Assembly: GCA_017516445.1 (NCBI GenBank)
Contig: JAFXCZ010000005.1
Location: 1 to 33,398, forward strand
Length of the DNA stretch: 33,398 nt
Direction: 5' to 3'
From: Clostridia bacterium
GTDB taxonomy: Bacteria > Bacillota > Clostridia > Oscillospirales > Acutalibacteraceae
Part shown: in pieces, positions 13,406 to 21,369 of the stretch
Layout of the letters: every line of letters begins with the position of its first letter
Position numbering within the stretch: the first letter of the stretch is position 1
Translations under genes and position numbers: made by a program
Notes under the pieces: generated by a model
Database searches by the model: none
Told to the model about the DNA's origin: nothing
Seen by the model: the letters and a program-made list of their open reading frames with translations, nothing else

Positions 13406-14164
13406 TTATTCAGCGTCTGCAGTTTCTTCTGCAACTTCTTCTGCAACTTCTGCTTCTTCAGTAGCAGCGGTGCCCATTTCGGTACCCTGTCTGCCTTCGA
13501 TTACAGCAGCAGCGATAGTTTCAGAAATAAGTTTAACTGCGCGGATAGCATCGTCGTTACCGGGGATAACGGCGTCAATTTCATCAGGGTCACAGTTGGT
13601 GTCAACAATAGCGATAATCGGAAGACCGAGCTTCTTTGCTTCAGCAACTGCAATTCTTTCCTTGCGGGGGTCAACAATGAAGAGAGCTGCGGGGATTTTC
13701 TTCATTTCCTGAATACCGCCGAGGAATTTTTCCAATTTTTCAATTTCAAGGTTAAGCTTTACAACTTCCTTTTTAGGTAAAAGCTCAAAAGTACCGTCAT
13801 CACGCATAGTGCGTAACTGATTAAGTCTAGCAATTCTGGTACGGATGGTTGTGAAGTTTGTGAGCATACCGCCGAGCCAACGAGCGTTGACATAAGGCAT
13901 ACCGCAATGTTCAGCCTCTTCCTTAACAGAATCCTGAGCCTGCTTTTTGGTACCTACGAAAAGAATGTCGCCGCCTTCAGCTGCAATGTCACGAACGAAC
14001 ATATAAGCCTCGTTAAGCTTCTTAACGGTCTTCTGAAGGTCGATGATATAAATTCCGTTTCTTTCTGTGAAAATGTACTCAGCCATTTTCGGGTTCCAGC
14101 GTCTTGTCTGATGTCCGAAGTGAACACCTGCTTCAAGCAACTGTTTCATTGATACTACTGCCAT
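13406..14164 (-). CDS. rpsB: 30S ribosomal protein S2
   Basis: A 252-residue S2 protein. [13 protein letters not shown] (15-27) is the family signature, followed by the coiled-coil segment around [15 protein letters not shown] and the RNA-binding [20 protein letters not shown] region. The acidic tail ([17 protein letters not shown]) is longer than in Escherichia coli but usual in Clostridia. AGGAGG lies before the ATG. It is the first gene of rpsB-tsf and has a long leader with its own promoter. Confidence 0.97.
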   Translation of the reverse strand: MAVVSMKQLLEAGVHFGHQTRRWNPKMAEYIFTERNGIYIIDLQKTVKKLNEAYMFVRDIAAEGGDILFVGTKKQAQDSVKEEAEHCGMPYVNARWLGGMLTNFTTIRTRIARLNQLRTMRDDGTFELLPKKEVVKLNLEIEKLEKFLGGIQEMKKIPAALFIVDPRKERIAVAEAKKLGLPIIAIVDTNCDPDEIDAVIPGNDDAIRAVKLISETIAAAVIEGRQGTEMGTAATEEAEVAEEVAEETADAE

Positions 14165-14296
14165 TTGTTTTTCCTCCTAAGAATTTTCCTCCACTCCGCC
14201 GATTAGAAATCACCCGACAGTATTGGATGACACCTGCGGTAAAACCGCCGTTATTAAACGAAGTGTGTGTTATATTTTCGCTACTTTCCCAGTAGC
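14165..14296 (-). promoter_or_regulatory. rpsB leader RNA
   Basis: About 130 nt lie between the predicted transcription start and rpsB. The leader has GGCTAC/GTAGC (loop TGGGAAA) at its 5' end and GCGGT/ACCGC around TTT in the middle, with two CGGCGG stretches. This is long enough for S2 autoregulation, known in other bacteria, but I could not match it to a described leader family. Confidence 0.4.
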
Positions 14297-14302
14297 CGAT
14301 AA

Positions 14303-14331
14303 ATTATATCACAACCAACTTAAAAAATCAA
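14303..14331 (-). promoter_or_regulatory. Promoter of rpsB-tsf
   Basis: On the minus strand TTGATT (14326-14331), a 17-nt spacer and a perfect TATAAT (14303-14308). It starts just after the stop codon of the SLOG-like gene. Confidence 0.88.
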
Positions 14332-14341
14332 GTGTTTTTTG

Positions 14342-14782
14342 CTATTTTTTAACATGTTCCTTTAAGTTTATAATTTCCGCGCCCCTACGCTTAGCAAATT
14401 TCAGAAATTCCCCTGCATTAGTCATATTTTGCGTAACATAGCAGACAACAAAATCCGCTCTTTCAAGCATCCACCTGTTTCTTTTTATTATTGCAAATTT
14501 CGGCGGTGTGCTTTCAAGCCCGTCGGGATAAATACTATCGGAATAATCTGTGTAATCATCTCTATTTTTGGGAATATACGCCAACACACGCTTGTAAACA
14601 ATCTGCGGATATGTTCCCGAAAGCCTTTTTAAAGCTCTTAAGACCATATAATCAAAATTGCCGTGTGTGCCAACATAAAAATTCTTTACACCCTTTTCCT
14701 CTATTAGTTCTATTAAAACCTTTTCTAATACTGCCTCTACACCACTCGGCGTATCTCTGTGACCTATAAATGTGCAAATCAT
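14342..14782 (-). CDS. SLOG/DUF1273-like protein
   Basis: A 146-residue protein opening with MICTFIGHRDTP, the typical strand-loop of the SLOG nucleotide-binding superfamily (DUF1273/YspA-like, related to DprA and LOG). A middle segment has FYVGTHGNFDYMV and a C-terminal strand ADFVVCYV is followed by a Gly-free turn. The family is thought to bind nucleotides or nucleotide-derived ligands; no reaction is assigned. I chose the ATG at 14782 because AGGAG lies 8 nt before it, and the upstream in-frame ATG at 14803 precedes that site. It is divergent from a small XRE regulator over a shared inverted repeat. Confidence 0.75.
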   Translation of the reverse strand: MICTFIGHRDTPSGVEAVLEKVLIELIEEKGVKNFYVGTHGNFDYMVLRALKRLSGTYPQIVYKRVLAYIPKNRDDYTDYSDSIYPDGLESTPPKFAIIKRNRWMLERADFVVCYVTQNMTNAGEFLKFAKRRGAEIINLKEHVKK

Positions 14783-14820
14783 AAAATCAACTCCTGAAAA
14801 CAAATGTACATACGCTCAAT

Positions 14821-14862
14821 TGTAGACTATTGAATTATATAATGTATTAGTCTATATGTAAA
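14821..14862. promoter_or_regulatory. Divergent promoter region with inverted repeat
   Basis: For the minus strand, TTTACA (14857-14862), 17 nt and a perfect TATAAT (14834-14839) drive the SLOG-like gene. For the plus strand, TTGAAT (14830-14835), 17 nt and TATATG (14853-14858) is a weaker candidate for the XRE gene. The arms TAGACTA (14823-14829) and TAGTCTA (14848-14854) bracket both, as expected for an operator. Confidence 0.65.
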
Positions 14863-14915
14863 GAGGAAAAATAAGATACTATCTAATAAAAAAATGAGTT
14901 ACGGAGGGGTATCTT

Positions 14916-15119
14916 ATGATTAAATTGCAAGTTTTAGAATTATTAGAGAAAAAAGGCTACACTAAATATTGGTTATATAAACAGTTAGGTATGAGCTATC
15001 AAAATTTCAATAAAATGGTTAACAATGAAACAAAATCTATACGCTACGAAAATATAGAAACTATTTGTTTATTGCTCGAATGCACACCTAACGAACTTTT
15101 TAAAATTACAATTGAATAA
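14916..15119 (+). CDS. Small XRE-type regulator
   Basis: A 67-residue Cro/C1-type DNA-binding protein consisting almost wholly of the helix-turn-helix domain (TKYWLYKQLGMSYQNFNKMV as the two helices), ending in the common LLECTPNELFKIT. GGAGGGG precedes the start. It is monocistronic, closed by a terminator. Its divergent position with the SLOG-like gene and the inverted repeat between them suggest it represses that promoter and its own. Confidence 0.85.
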   Translation: MIKLQVLELLEKKGYTKYWLYKQLGMSYQNFNKMVNNETKSIRYENIETICLLLECTPNELFKITIE

Positions 15120-15127
15120 ATGTGGCA

Positions 15128-15153
15128 AAACCCGACTGACTACAGTCGGGTTT
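15128..15153 (+). terminator. Terminator of the XRE gene
   Basis: Arms AAACCCGACTG / CAGTCGGGTTT around ACTA. A second, weaker AT-rich stem with a T run (about 15157-15212, containing GCTAAA-AGC-TTTAGC) follows. Confidence 0.85.
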
Positions 15154-15228
15154 ATCAATTGTGTAAAAAAAGATATAAGCTAAAAGCTTTAGCCCCCTTT
15201 TGCAATTTTTTCCACGCAATAAAATCTC

Positions 15229-15257
15229 TTGACTTTTAGTGTAATATATTATATAGT
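15229..15257 (+). promoter_or_regulatory. Promoter of potABCD and its leader
   Basis: TTGACT (15229-15234), a 17-nt spacer and TATAGT (15252-15257). The predicted start is near 15264, giving a leader of about 257 nt before potA. Confidence 0.85.
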
Positions 15258-15263
15258 TGTAAT

Positions 15264-15461
15264 GTTATCTATAACAACAAAATATGTCGGTATTAGTCGA
15301 CAAAGCATCTTGTGTAGAGTGCTGTTTCAGATTTTATGCCGTAGTTTCGGGCTCCGCTCAGAAAACTATGAAAAACCCTTTGTTCAGGGCATATTACGAG
15401 GAAACGGCGGGTATCGAGCAAGATAGGCCGTGTAAAAAATGTAGCTCTATCATTTTTTTAC
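15264..15461 (+). ncRNA. Structured leader or small RNA before potA, class unknown
   Basis: This GC-richer stretch has nested pairings: TATGCC (15335-15340) with GGCATA (15388-15393), enclosing CGTAGTTT/AAACTATG (15340-15347 and 15363-15370) and CCCT/AGGG (15376-15379 and 15386-15389). Then ACGGC (15404-15408) pairs with GCCGT (15427-15431), capped by TATC/GATA. It ends in GTAAAAAATG / CATTTTTTTAC (15432-15441 and 15451-15461), a weak terminator-like stem with a T run. An open frame runs through it in phase with potA but has no ribosome site. It may be a riboswitch or attenuator for polyamine import, or an independent small RNA. I could not assign it to TPP, cobalamin, lysine, FMN, SAM, c-di-GMP or guanidine classes. 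Confidence 0.5.
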
Positions 15462-15520
15462 TGCCAAATTTTTTATTCTTGTTTCGACACTTATGTGTTG
15501 AACAAAGGGGGATGCTTTTT

Positions 15521-16642
15521 ATGCAAAAAGAAAATATTGTTGAGCTTAAAGACATTTCGGTGGCATTTGACGGTGAAACGGTGCTTGACTCCTTAAGTCT
15601 TGATATTAAGGACAAGGAATTTATCACCCTTTTAGGTCCGTCAGGTTGCGGTAAAACCACCACTCTTCGTTTAATAGCGGGATTTTTGGAACCCGACGAG
15701 GGCGATGTTGTCTTTGAGGGTAAAAAAATTAATGGTGTTCCTGCTTATAAACGACAGGTTAACACCATTTTTCAGCGTTATGCCCTTTTTCCGCACCTTA
15801 ATGTGTATGAAAATGTGGCTTTCGGGCTTAGAATTAAAAAAACACCCGAAAAGCAGATAAAAGAAAAGGTTAATGAAATGCTAAAGCTTGTTAACCTTTC
15901 GGGCTTTGAAAAGCGCAGTATTGGCACCCTTTCGGGCGGTCAACAGCAGCGTGTTGCCATTGCGCGCGCTATTGCAAATCACCCTAAGGTTTTGCTTCTT
16001 GATGAGCCGCTTGCCGCTCTCGATTTAAAGCTTCGTAAGGATATGCAAAAAGAGCTTAAGAAAATTCAAGAGCAATTGGGAATAACCTTTATTTTTGTAA
16101 CGCACGACCAAGAGGAAGCGCTTACTATGTCTGACCGCGTTGTAGTTATGGACGGCGGTAAAATTCAGCAAGTGGGCACTCCGCAGGATATTTATAACGA
16201 GCCGGAAAACGCCTTTGTTGCCGACTTTATCGGCGAATCCAACATAGTAGACGGAATAATGCTTAAAGACTACTTTGTTGAGTTTTCGGGTGCGAAATTT
16301 GACTGCCTTGACAAAGGCTTTGCACCTAACGAGGCAGTAGACGTTGTAGTTCGTCCTGAGGACGTTGACATTGTTCCCGAAAACACCGGTATGCTTACCG
16401 GCGTTGTTACCTCGGTTTCTTTCCTTGGTGTTCACTATGAAATCATTGTAGATATAGGTGGCTTTAAGTGGATGATACAAACCACCGACGAGCATTTTGT
16501 AGACGATAAGGTAGGATTATACATAGAGCCTGATGCAATCCACATTATGAAAAAGTCAAAATACTCCGGTCTTTATGGTGACTATTCCTCATACAGTGAA
16601 GAGCTTGACCTTCTGAGCGAGCCACAGGAGGTAGAAGAGTGA
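15521..16642 (+). CDS. potA: Spermidine/putrescine ABC transporter, ATPase
   Basis: A 373-residue ABC ATPase that powers polyamine import. It has Walker [10 protein letters not shown] at 39-47, signature LSGGQQQR at 137-144 and Walker B LLLDEP at 158-163. A C-terminal TOBE-type regulatory domain includes [11 protein letters not shown] start it at ATG 15521, since AAAGGGGG ends about 10 nt before it. The open frame extends 79 codons further upstream, but that part is the structured leader. It overlaps potB by 4 nt. Confidence 0.93.
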   Translation: MQKENIVELKDISVAFDGETVLDSLSLDIKDKEFITLLGPSGCGKTTTLRLIAGFLEPDEGDVVFEGKKINGVPAYKRQVNTIFQRYALFPHLNVYENVAFGLRIKKTPEKQIKEKVNEMLKLVNLSGFEKRSIGTLSGGQQQRVAIARAIANHPKVLLLDEPLAALDLKLRKDMQKELKKIQEQLGITFIFVTHDQEEALTMSDRVVVMDGGKIQQVGTPQDIYNEPENAFVADFIGESNIVDGIMLKDYFVEFSGAKFDCLDKGFAPNEAVDVVVRPEDVDIVPENTGMLTGVVTSVSFLGVHYEIIVDIGGFKWMIQTTDEHFVDDKVGLYIEPDAIHIMKKSKYSGLYGDYSSYSEELDLLSEPQEVEE

Positions 16643-17466
16643 ACAAAAAATCCTTTGGTAACAAGCTTATAGCCTGCCCCTACATTGTATGGGCGGCAAT
16701 CTTCATTATTGTGCCGCTAATCATAATGGTTTACTTTGCGCTTACCGATGCAAACGGTGTATTTACGCTAGCAAATATTGCATCGCTTGGCAGATACAAA
16801 AAAGCCTTTGCTATATCGATTGTGTATGCTATTATCGCTACCGCAATCACCCTGCTTTTAGCCTACCCTATGGCTTATTTTATGACCAAGCTTAAAGTAA
16901 GCAGTCAAAAAATGATAATGATGATTGTAATGCTTCCTATGTGGATGAACTTCCTTATCCGTACATATTCATGGATAACGATTTTAGCCAACACAGGCAT
17001 TATAAACACCGTTTTGGGTAAATTTGGAATTGGCCCCTTAAAGCTTATAAACACCCCCGGCGCTGTAATTTTGGGTATGGTGTACGACTTTATACCCTAT
17101 ATGATTTTGCCGATTTACTCTGTTATGAGCAAGATTGACAATTCTCTTTTAGAAGCTTCGGATGACCTTGGCGCTAACGCCTTTAACAAATTCAAACGGG
17201 TAATATTCCCGCTTAGCCGTCCGGGTGTTATTTCGGGCATTACAATGGTTTTCGTGCCGAGTGTAAGTACCTTTTACATTTCCCAAAAGCTAGGCGGCAA
17301 CAAAACCATGCTTGTAGGCGACACTATTGAATATTTCTTCAATTTAGGCCCCGATTATTACAATATAGCCTCGGCAATTTCGCTTATTCTTATGGTACTT
17401 ATTATGATAAGCCTCTTTGTTATGAACAGATTCTCAGATGATGACAGCGGAGGTGTGGTAATATGA
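16639..17466 (+). CDS. potB: Spermidine/putrescine ABC transporter, permease PotB
   Basis: A 275-residue membrane permease with about six helices and the binding-protein-dependent transport EAA loop [20 protein letters not shown], which docks on PotA. It uses a GTG start that overlaps the potA stop (GTGA), with AGGAGG 7 nt upstream, so translation is coupled. With PotC it forms the translocation channel. Confidence 0.93.
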   Translation: MNKKSFGNKLIACPYIVWAAIFIIVPLIIMVYFALTDANGVFTLANIASLGRYKKAFAISIVYAIIATAITLLLAYPMAYFMTKLKVSSQKMIMMIVMLPMWMNFLIRTYSWITILANTGIINTVLGKFGIGPLKLINTPGAVILGMVYDFIPYMILPIYSVMSKIDNSLLEASDDLGANAFNKFKRVIFPLSRPGVISGITMVFVPSVSTFYISQKLGGNKTMLVGDTIEYFFNLGPDYYNIASAISLILMVLIMISLFVMNRFSDDDSGGVVI

Positions 17467-18269
17467 AAATTTTATCGCGCCTTTATATAGGGCTTATTCT
17501 GTTTTTCCTCTACGCACCCGTGCTTGTTATGATTGTTTTTTCCTTTAACTCGTCGAGTAGCGTATGGGTGTTTGAGGGCTTTTCGCCCCAATGGTATTTA
17601 GGTCTTATATCCGACAGTGTAATGCTTACCGCCCTTAAGCACACACTTATTATCGCGGTGCTATCGGCTTTAATTTCCACCGTGCTTGGCACAGCCGCCG
17701 CAGTAGGAATTATGGCTATTCGCAATAAGCTTGCAAACAAGCTTATTATGAGTGCTACCAATATTCCGATGATGAATGCCGATATTGTGACAGGTATTTC
17801 TTTAATGCTCTTGTTTATCTTTGTGGGCAAGCTTTTGGGTCTTACTGAGTCATTAGGCTTTGTAACCGTACTTATAGCACACATAACCTTTAACCTACCC
17901 TATGTTATACTTTCGGTAATGCCAAAGCTAAAGCAGACCGACGCCAATTTGCACGAAGCAGCGCTTGACCTTGGCTGTACCCCTGTAAAAGCATTTTTTA
18001 AGGTTATACTCCCCTCAATTTCAACGGGTATTGCCACAGGTATGATAATGGCTTTCACCCTATCATTAGACGATTTTGTGATAAGCTATTTTACTTGCGG
18101 ACATTATCAGACCTTGCCGATTATTATTTACAATATGACCAAAAAATCGGTAACACCTGATACCTATGCCCTTTCAACCCTTATTTTTATTGTTATTTTC
18201 GTGTTGCTTATTTTCTATAATATGCTAAGCAGTAAGGCTGAAAATAAAGCGGTCAAGAGGAGGGTTTAA
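17463..18269 (+). CDS. potC: Spermidine/putrescine ABC transporter, permease PotC
   Basis: A 268-residue permease, partner of PotB, with about six helices. The EAA loop EAALDLGCTPVKAFFKVILP is intact, and the PotC-typical SLDDFVISYFTCG precedes the last helix region. The start ATG overlaps the potB stop (ATGA), again indicating coupling. Confidence 0.93.
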   Translation: MKILSRLYIGLILFFLYAPVLVMIVFSFNSSSSVWVFEGFSPQWYLGLISDSVMLTALKHTLIIAVLSALISTVLGTAAAVGIMAIRNKLANKLIMSATNIPMMNADIVTGISLMLLFIFVGKLLGLTESLGFVTVLIAHITFNLPYVILSVMPKLKQTDANLHEAALDLGCTPVKAFFKVILPSISTGIATGMIMAFTLSLDDFVISYFTCGHYQTLPIIIYNMTKKSVTPDTYALSTLIFIVIFVLLIFYNMLSSKAENKAVKRRV

Positions 18270-18270
18270 T

Positions 18271-19377
18271 ATGAAGAAAATTGTAGCTTTATTATTAACT
18301 CTCTTGCTTTGCTTTTCACTATGCGGCTGTGAATATGCCTATAAATACTTTGACCTTGATTTAAAAAGTGAGTTTACAAAGGATTTAGCAGGCACTTCGC
18401 TTACAGTTTACAACTGGGGTGAATATATCTCAGACGGAAGCGATGATATGCTTGATGTTAATGCCGAATTTGAACGTCTTACTGGCATAAAGGTGAATTA
18501 CCTTACCTTTGAAAGCAACGAAACTATGTATTCCCAAATCAAAAGCGGCGGCGTTACCTATGATATTATAATTCCGTCGGATTATATGATTGAACGCCTT
18601 ATAAAAGAAAACGAGCTTTTGGAGATTGATACTAAAAAGCTTTCAAACTATTCACTTATTGATGAGCAATATAAAAACGTGTATTTTGACCCGCAAAATA
18701 AATACAGCGTACCCTTTAGCGTGGGTATGGTGGGTATAATTTATAACACCGCGCTTGTAGGCACAGATATTGAGCCATCTTGGAACGTGCTGTGGGATAA
18801 AAAATACAAGGATATGACGCTTAACTTCAATAATCCGCGTGATGCCTTTATGACCGCACAGATGCTTTTAGGTCAGGACTTAAACTCGACAAATAAGGCG
18901 GATTGGGAAAAAGCCGCCGAGCTTCTTAAAAAAGGTAAAGCAAATCTTCAGTCCTACGTTATGGACGAGGTTTACGGCAAAATGGAAACAGGCGAGGCAG
19001 CAATTGCCCCCTACTACGCAGGCGACTATCTTACAATGTATGACACCAATGAAGATTTAGCCTTTTTCTACCCAAAGGAAGGCACAAATATCTTTATAGA
19101 TTCTATTTGTATTCCTAAGTCCTGCAAAAATTATGACGCGGCGCTTATGTATATAAACTTTTTGTTAGAGCCGCAGATTGCCACTGCTAATGCCGAGTAT
19201 ATCGGCTATGCTTCACCCAATACCGCGGTAATAAATAATCCCGATTATTATTACTATCAGAATAAAATCCTCTATCCCGATAAAAAGGATATGCCAAAGG
19301 TACAGTATTACCACGATATTGAGGATGAAATACGTATGCATTATGAAATGCTATGGTGCGATGTAAAGCTTTACTAA
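18271..19377 (+). CDS. potD: Spermidine/putrescine-binding lipoprotein
   Basis: A 368-residue extracellular binding protein that delivers polyamine to PotBC. A lipoprotein signal ends in LCGC with Cys20 as the lipid-anchored residue. The mature part has the PotD opening LTVYNWGEYI, then GVTYDIIIPSDYMIERL and YSVPFSVGMVGIIYN, matching the family. AGGAGG precedes the start, and the gene begins one base after potC. PotF-like alternatives (putrescine-only) cannot be excluded. A hairpin terminator follows. Confidence 0.92.
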   Translation: MKKIVALLLTLLLCFSLCGCEYAYKYFDLDLKSEFTKDLAGTSLTVYNWGEYISDGSDDMLDVNAEFERLTGIKVNYLTFESNETMYSQIKSGGVTYDIIIPSDYMIERLIKENELLEIDTKKLSNYSLIDEQYKNVYFDPQNKYSVPFSVGMVGIIYNTALVGTDIEPSWNVLWDKKYKDMTLNFNNPRDAFMTAQMLLGQDLNSTNKADWEKAAELLKKGKANLQSYVMDEVYGKMETGEAAIAPYYAGDYLTMYDTNEDLAFFYPKEGTNIFIDSICIPKSCKNYDAALMYINFLLEPQIATANAEYIGYASPNTAVINNPDYYYYQNKILYPDKKDMPKVQYYHDIEDEIRMHYEMLWCDVKLY

Positions 19378-19381
19378 TAGT

Positions 19382-19409
19382 AAAAGCCAACTTTTACAAG
19401 TTGGCTTTT
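19382..19409. terminator. Shared terminator of potD and pnuC
   Basis: Arms AAAAGCCAACTT / AAGTTGGCTTTT around a TTAC loop. It ends the potABCD transcript with five T's. On the other strand it overlaps the last codons of the pnuC-like gene, whose stop codon lies in the loop. Confidence 0.85.
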
Positions 19410-20083
19410 TGTTTTTTCTGCATTCTTCTCCAATTTATAAAGCTGTAGCTATCATTTACAAGGAACATTGCAAAGCAAATCACTACCGAAAGATAATATA
19501 TATCCGAGAAAGTTGCCATAATCCACATTACTATAAGCACAATATCATTAACCGCATAAGCCAATGCGAAATACGGACTTCTGCGCATGGTAAAATATGC
19601 CGCTATAAAGCTTGTTGTGACCGAAAAGGTACTGATTAAAAGGTTATTAGTATTAAAATATTTAAGCAAGAAATACAGTAACACCGTCGCAACCGCCGCG
19701 CCTATAAACACAAAGAAAATTTCAATTTTTCCGATATTATTTATAGTTACCTGACTTTTCTTTCCTTTATAAGGGTTTTTAAGCCAGGATAAAACCGACA
19801 GCACCGCCATAGGCCAGCTCATACCGAGATAGGTTATCATTTCACCGTAATAGGAAAAGGTATATGAGATATATCCGTAAATCACGCAAAATACCATCAT
19901 AAGTGCAGGGCCTATCGGGTTGCCTTTTGCATTAAAAATAAGCGAGGTTGCGCCTATAATTGAAGCAAAAAAAGCAAGGTCAATACTCCGCCCGAAGCCG
20001 ACATAAGAAATAACAACCATTGCAATTGAGCTTAGCCACAGTATAAGCTCAAACTTGGTAAAATAATTAAGCAATCTTTTCAT
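19394..20083 (-). CDS. pnuC: PnuC-family nicotinamide riboside/vitamin transporter
   Basis: A 229-residue membrane protein with about seven or eight helices. PnuC hallmarks are seen: the early GNPIGPALM segment, the WLKNPYKGK loop, AVNDIVLIVMWIMA, and a final NDSYSFINWRRMQKKQ. PnuC proteins carry nicotinamide riboside by facilitated diffusion; relatives carry riboflavin or thiamine, so the substrate is provisional. GAGGAG lies 5 nt before the ATG. A strong terminator sits directly before this ribosome site, so expression probably depends on read-through. Confidence 0.85.
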   Translation of the reverse strand: MKRLLNYFTKFELILWLSSIAMVVISYVGFGRSIDLAFFASIIGATSLIFNAKGNPIGPALMMVFCVIYGYISYTFSYYGEMITYLGMSWPMAVLSVLSWLKNPYKGKKSQVTINNIGKIEIFFVFIGAAVATVLLYFLLKYFNTNNLLISTFSVTTSFIAAYFTMRRSPYFALAYAVNDIVLIVMWIMATFSDIYYLSVVICFAMFLVNDSYSFINWRRMQKKQKANL

Positions 20084-20094
20084 AAAAACTCCTC

Positions 20095-20177
20095 AAAAAA
20101 GCATCCGTTCAACACCTCTTCAAAGACCTAACGAAGTGTCAACGAATGCTTTGCATTCACTACCCGGTGGCAGTTTA
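20095..20177 (-). promoter_or_regulatory. Terminator and competing hairpins upstream of pnuC
   Basis: On the minus strand, GCATTCGTT (20141-20149) pairs with AACGGATGC (20101-20109) around an inner stem (ACACTTC with GAGGTGT), followed at once by six T's (20095-20100). This terminator ends where the pnuC ribosome site begins. GAATGC-AAA-GCATTC (20144-20158) uses the same bases and would exclude it. A further stem ACTGCC/GGTAGT lies just before. Such exclusive folds are typical of attenuators and riboswitches. The ligand is unknown; it may also just end the arg-pro operon. Confidence 0.6.
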
Positions 20178-20183
20178 ATCCTT

Positions 20184-20561
20184 TTATATTTTATTACCGT
20201 TTTCATCAAAATTTCTTTTTAATAAAGTTTCAACAATTATAATCGACACAAATATAACTGCTATTTGAAAAAAACAGATTATCGCACCAACAGTACCGAT
20301 TGCATCTTCGCTCCTGCCTATAACAAAAATCAAAGGCAAAACCGAAATTGGCAACAACGCTATGGAGAATCTCTCCCATATTTTACCTAATTGCCTGTGA
20401 GCGAACTCCCAAGTTTGCTCATTCTTCATAGAACGGGACGTTCTATATCCGAAGATATAATTAATTTTTTTAGGTGCGGTTTTTGAAAACAGCTTGCCGA
20501 AAATAAGCATAATTACAGGAATTAATAGACAGCTGATAACCATAAACGCCCAAAACCCCAT
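20184..20561 (-). CDS. SdpI-family small membrane protein
   Basis: A 125-residue membrane protein with three hydrophobic segments. NYIFGYRTSRSMKNEQTWEF followed by AHRQLGKIW is the conserved cytoplasmic loop of the SdpI (PF13630-like) family, named for the Bacillus immunity protein SdpI. Orphan members are common and of unknown role. I chose the ATG at 20561, two bases after the proC stop, with AGGTGG upstream. A GTG three codons earlier would overlap proC. It appears to be the last gene of the arg-pro transcript. Confidence 0.8.
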   Translation of the reverse strand: MGFWAFMVISCLLIPVIMLIFGKLFSKTAPKKINYIFGYRTSRSMKNEQTWEFAHRQLGKIWERFSIALLPISVLPLIFVIGRSEDAIGTVGAIICFFQIAVIFVSIIIVETLLKRNFDENGNKI

Positions 20562-20562
20562 A

Positions 20563-21369
20563 TTAACCACCTAATTCCTTTGTTCTCTTAAACGAAGCCT
20601 TTAATGCATCATTTACAGCTTTATCGAAAGCTGAATTTTGCAATACCTCTACACCCTCTATTGTGGAGCCGTTAGGACTGCAAACCGCCGTTCTTAACTC
20701 TTCAGGTGTTTTGCCGCTTGTAAGCAGCAATCTTGCCGCACCCAAAAGGGTTTGGGCGGCATACTCTACCGCCTTATCGCTATCAAGCCCTAATTCCACA
20801 CCCGCTTTTGCCATACTTTCACAGAACATATAAACAAATGCGGGACCGCAGCCCGAAATAGAACAGCCTGCATCAATAAGCTCTTCGGGGAGCTTGTCGA
20901 GTCTGCCTGAGAATTCTAAAATCTTTTTAAACTCGGCTTCCTCGTCCTCTGTAATAGCCTTACAGGGTGCGTATAAAATCATACCCTCACCCACAGCTAC
21001 AGGTGTGTTGGGCATAATTCTGATAATCGGCAGTTTGGCGCCAAGCATATCATTAAAGCTTGAAATTTTAATACCCGCCGCCATAGTTACCAATATAAAT
21101 CTATCAGTTCTATTTTTGAGTGTCGGCGCAATTTTCTCTATTAGACTTTCCATCATTTGCGGTTTTACACCTAAAAAGATATATTTGGCAGTTTTAACTA
21201 AGCTTTCGGTATCAGTAATAGTACCGTTAGTTTTCTCAGCTAAAGCTTGTGCCTTTTCTTCGTTAGTATCACTAAGCAAAATTTCACAAATGCCCGACTT
21301 TGCAACCGCTAAAGCCAGTGCACCGCCCATATTACCGCAGCCGATAAATCCAACCTTTATTTTTTCCAT
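20563..21369 (-). CDS. proC: Pyrroline-5-carboxylate reductase
   Basis: A 268-residue enzyme for the last step of proline synthesis, reducing pyrroline-5-carboxylate with NAD(P)H. The Rossmann motif GFIGCGNMGGA is at 7-17, VKPQ at ~73, and the C-terminal signature with GCGPAFVYMFCESM and LLTSGKTPEELRTAVCSPNGST is intact. Its ATG shares one base with the proA stop (TAATG). Confidence 0.95.
   Translation of the reverse strand: MEKIKVGFIGCGNMGGALALAVAKSGICEILLSDTNEEKAQALAEKTNGTITDTESLVKTAKYIFLGVKPQMMESLIEKIAPTLKNRTDRFILVTMAAGIKISSFNDMLGAKLPIIRIMPNTPVAVGEGMILYAPCKAITEDEEAEFKKILEFSGRLDKLPEELIDAGCSISGCGPAFVYMFCESMAKAGVELGLDSDKAVEYAAQTLLGAARLLLTSGKTPEELRTAVCSPNGSTIEGVEVLQNSAFDKAVNDALKASFKRTKELGG

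Noticed and set aside
15284-15520. A 79-residue cysteine-rich N-terminal extension of PotA
   Set aside because: It is an open frame through the structured leader, with no ribosome site at its start. The AAAGGGGG site and the family start both point to 15521.
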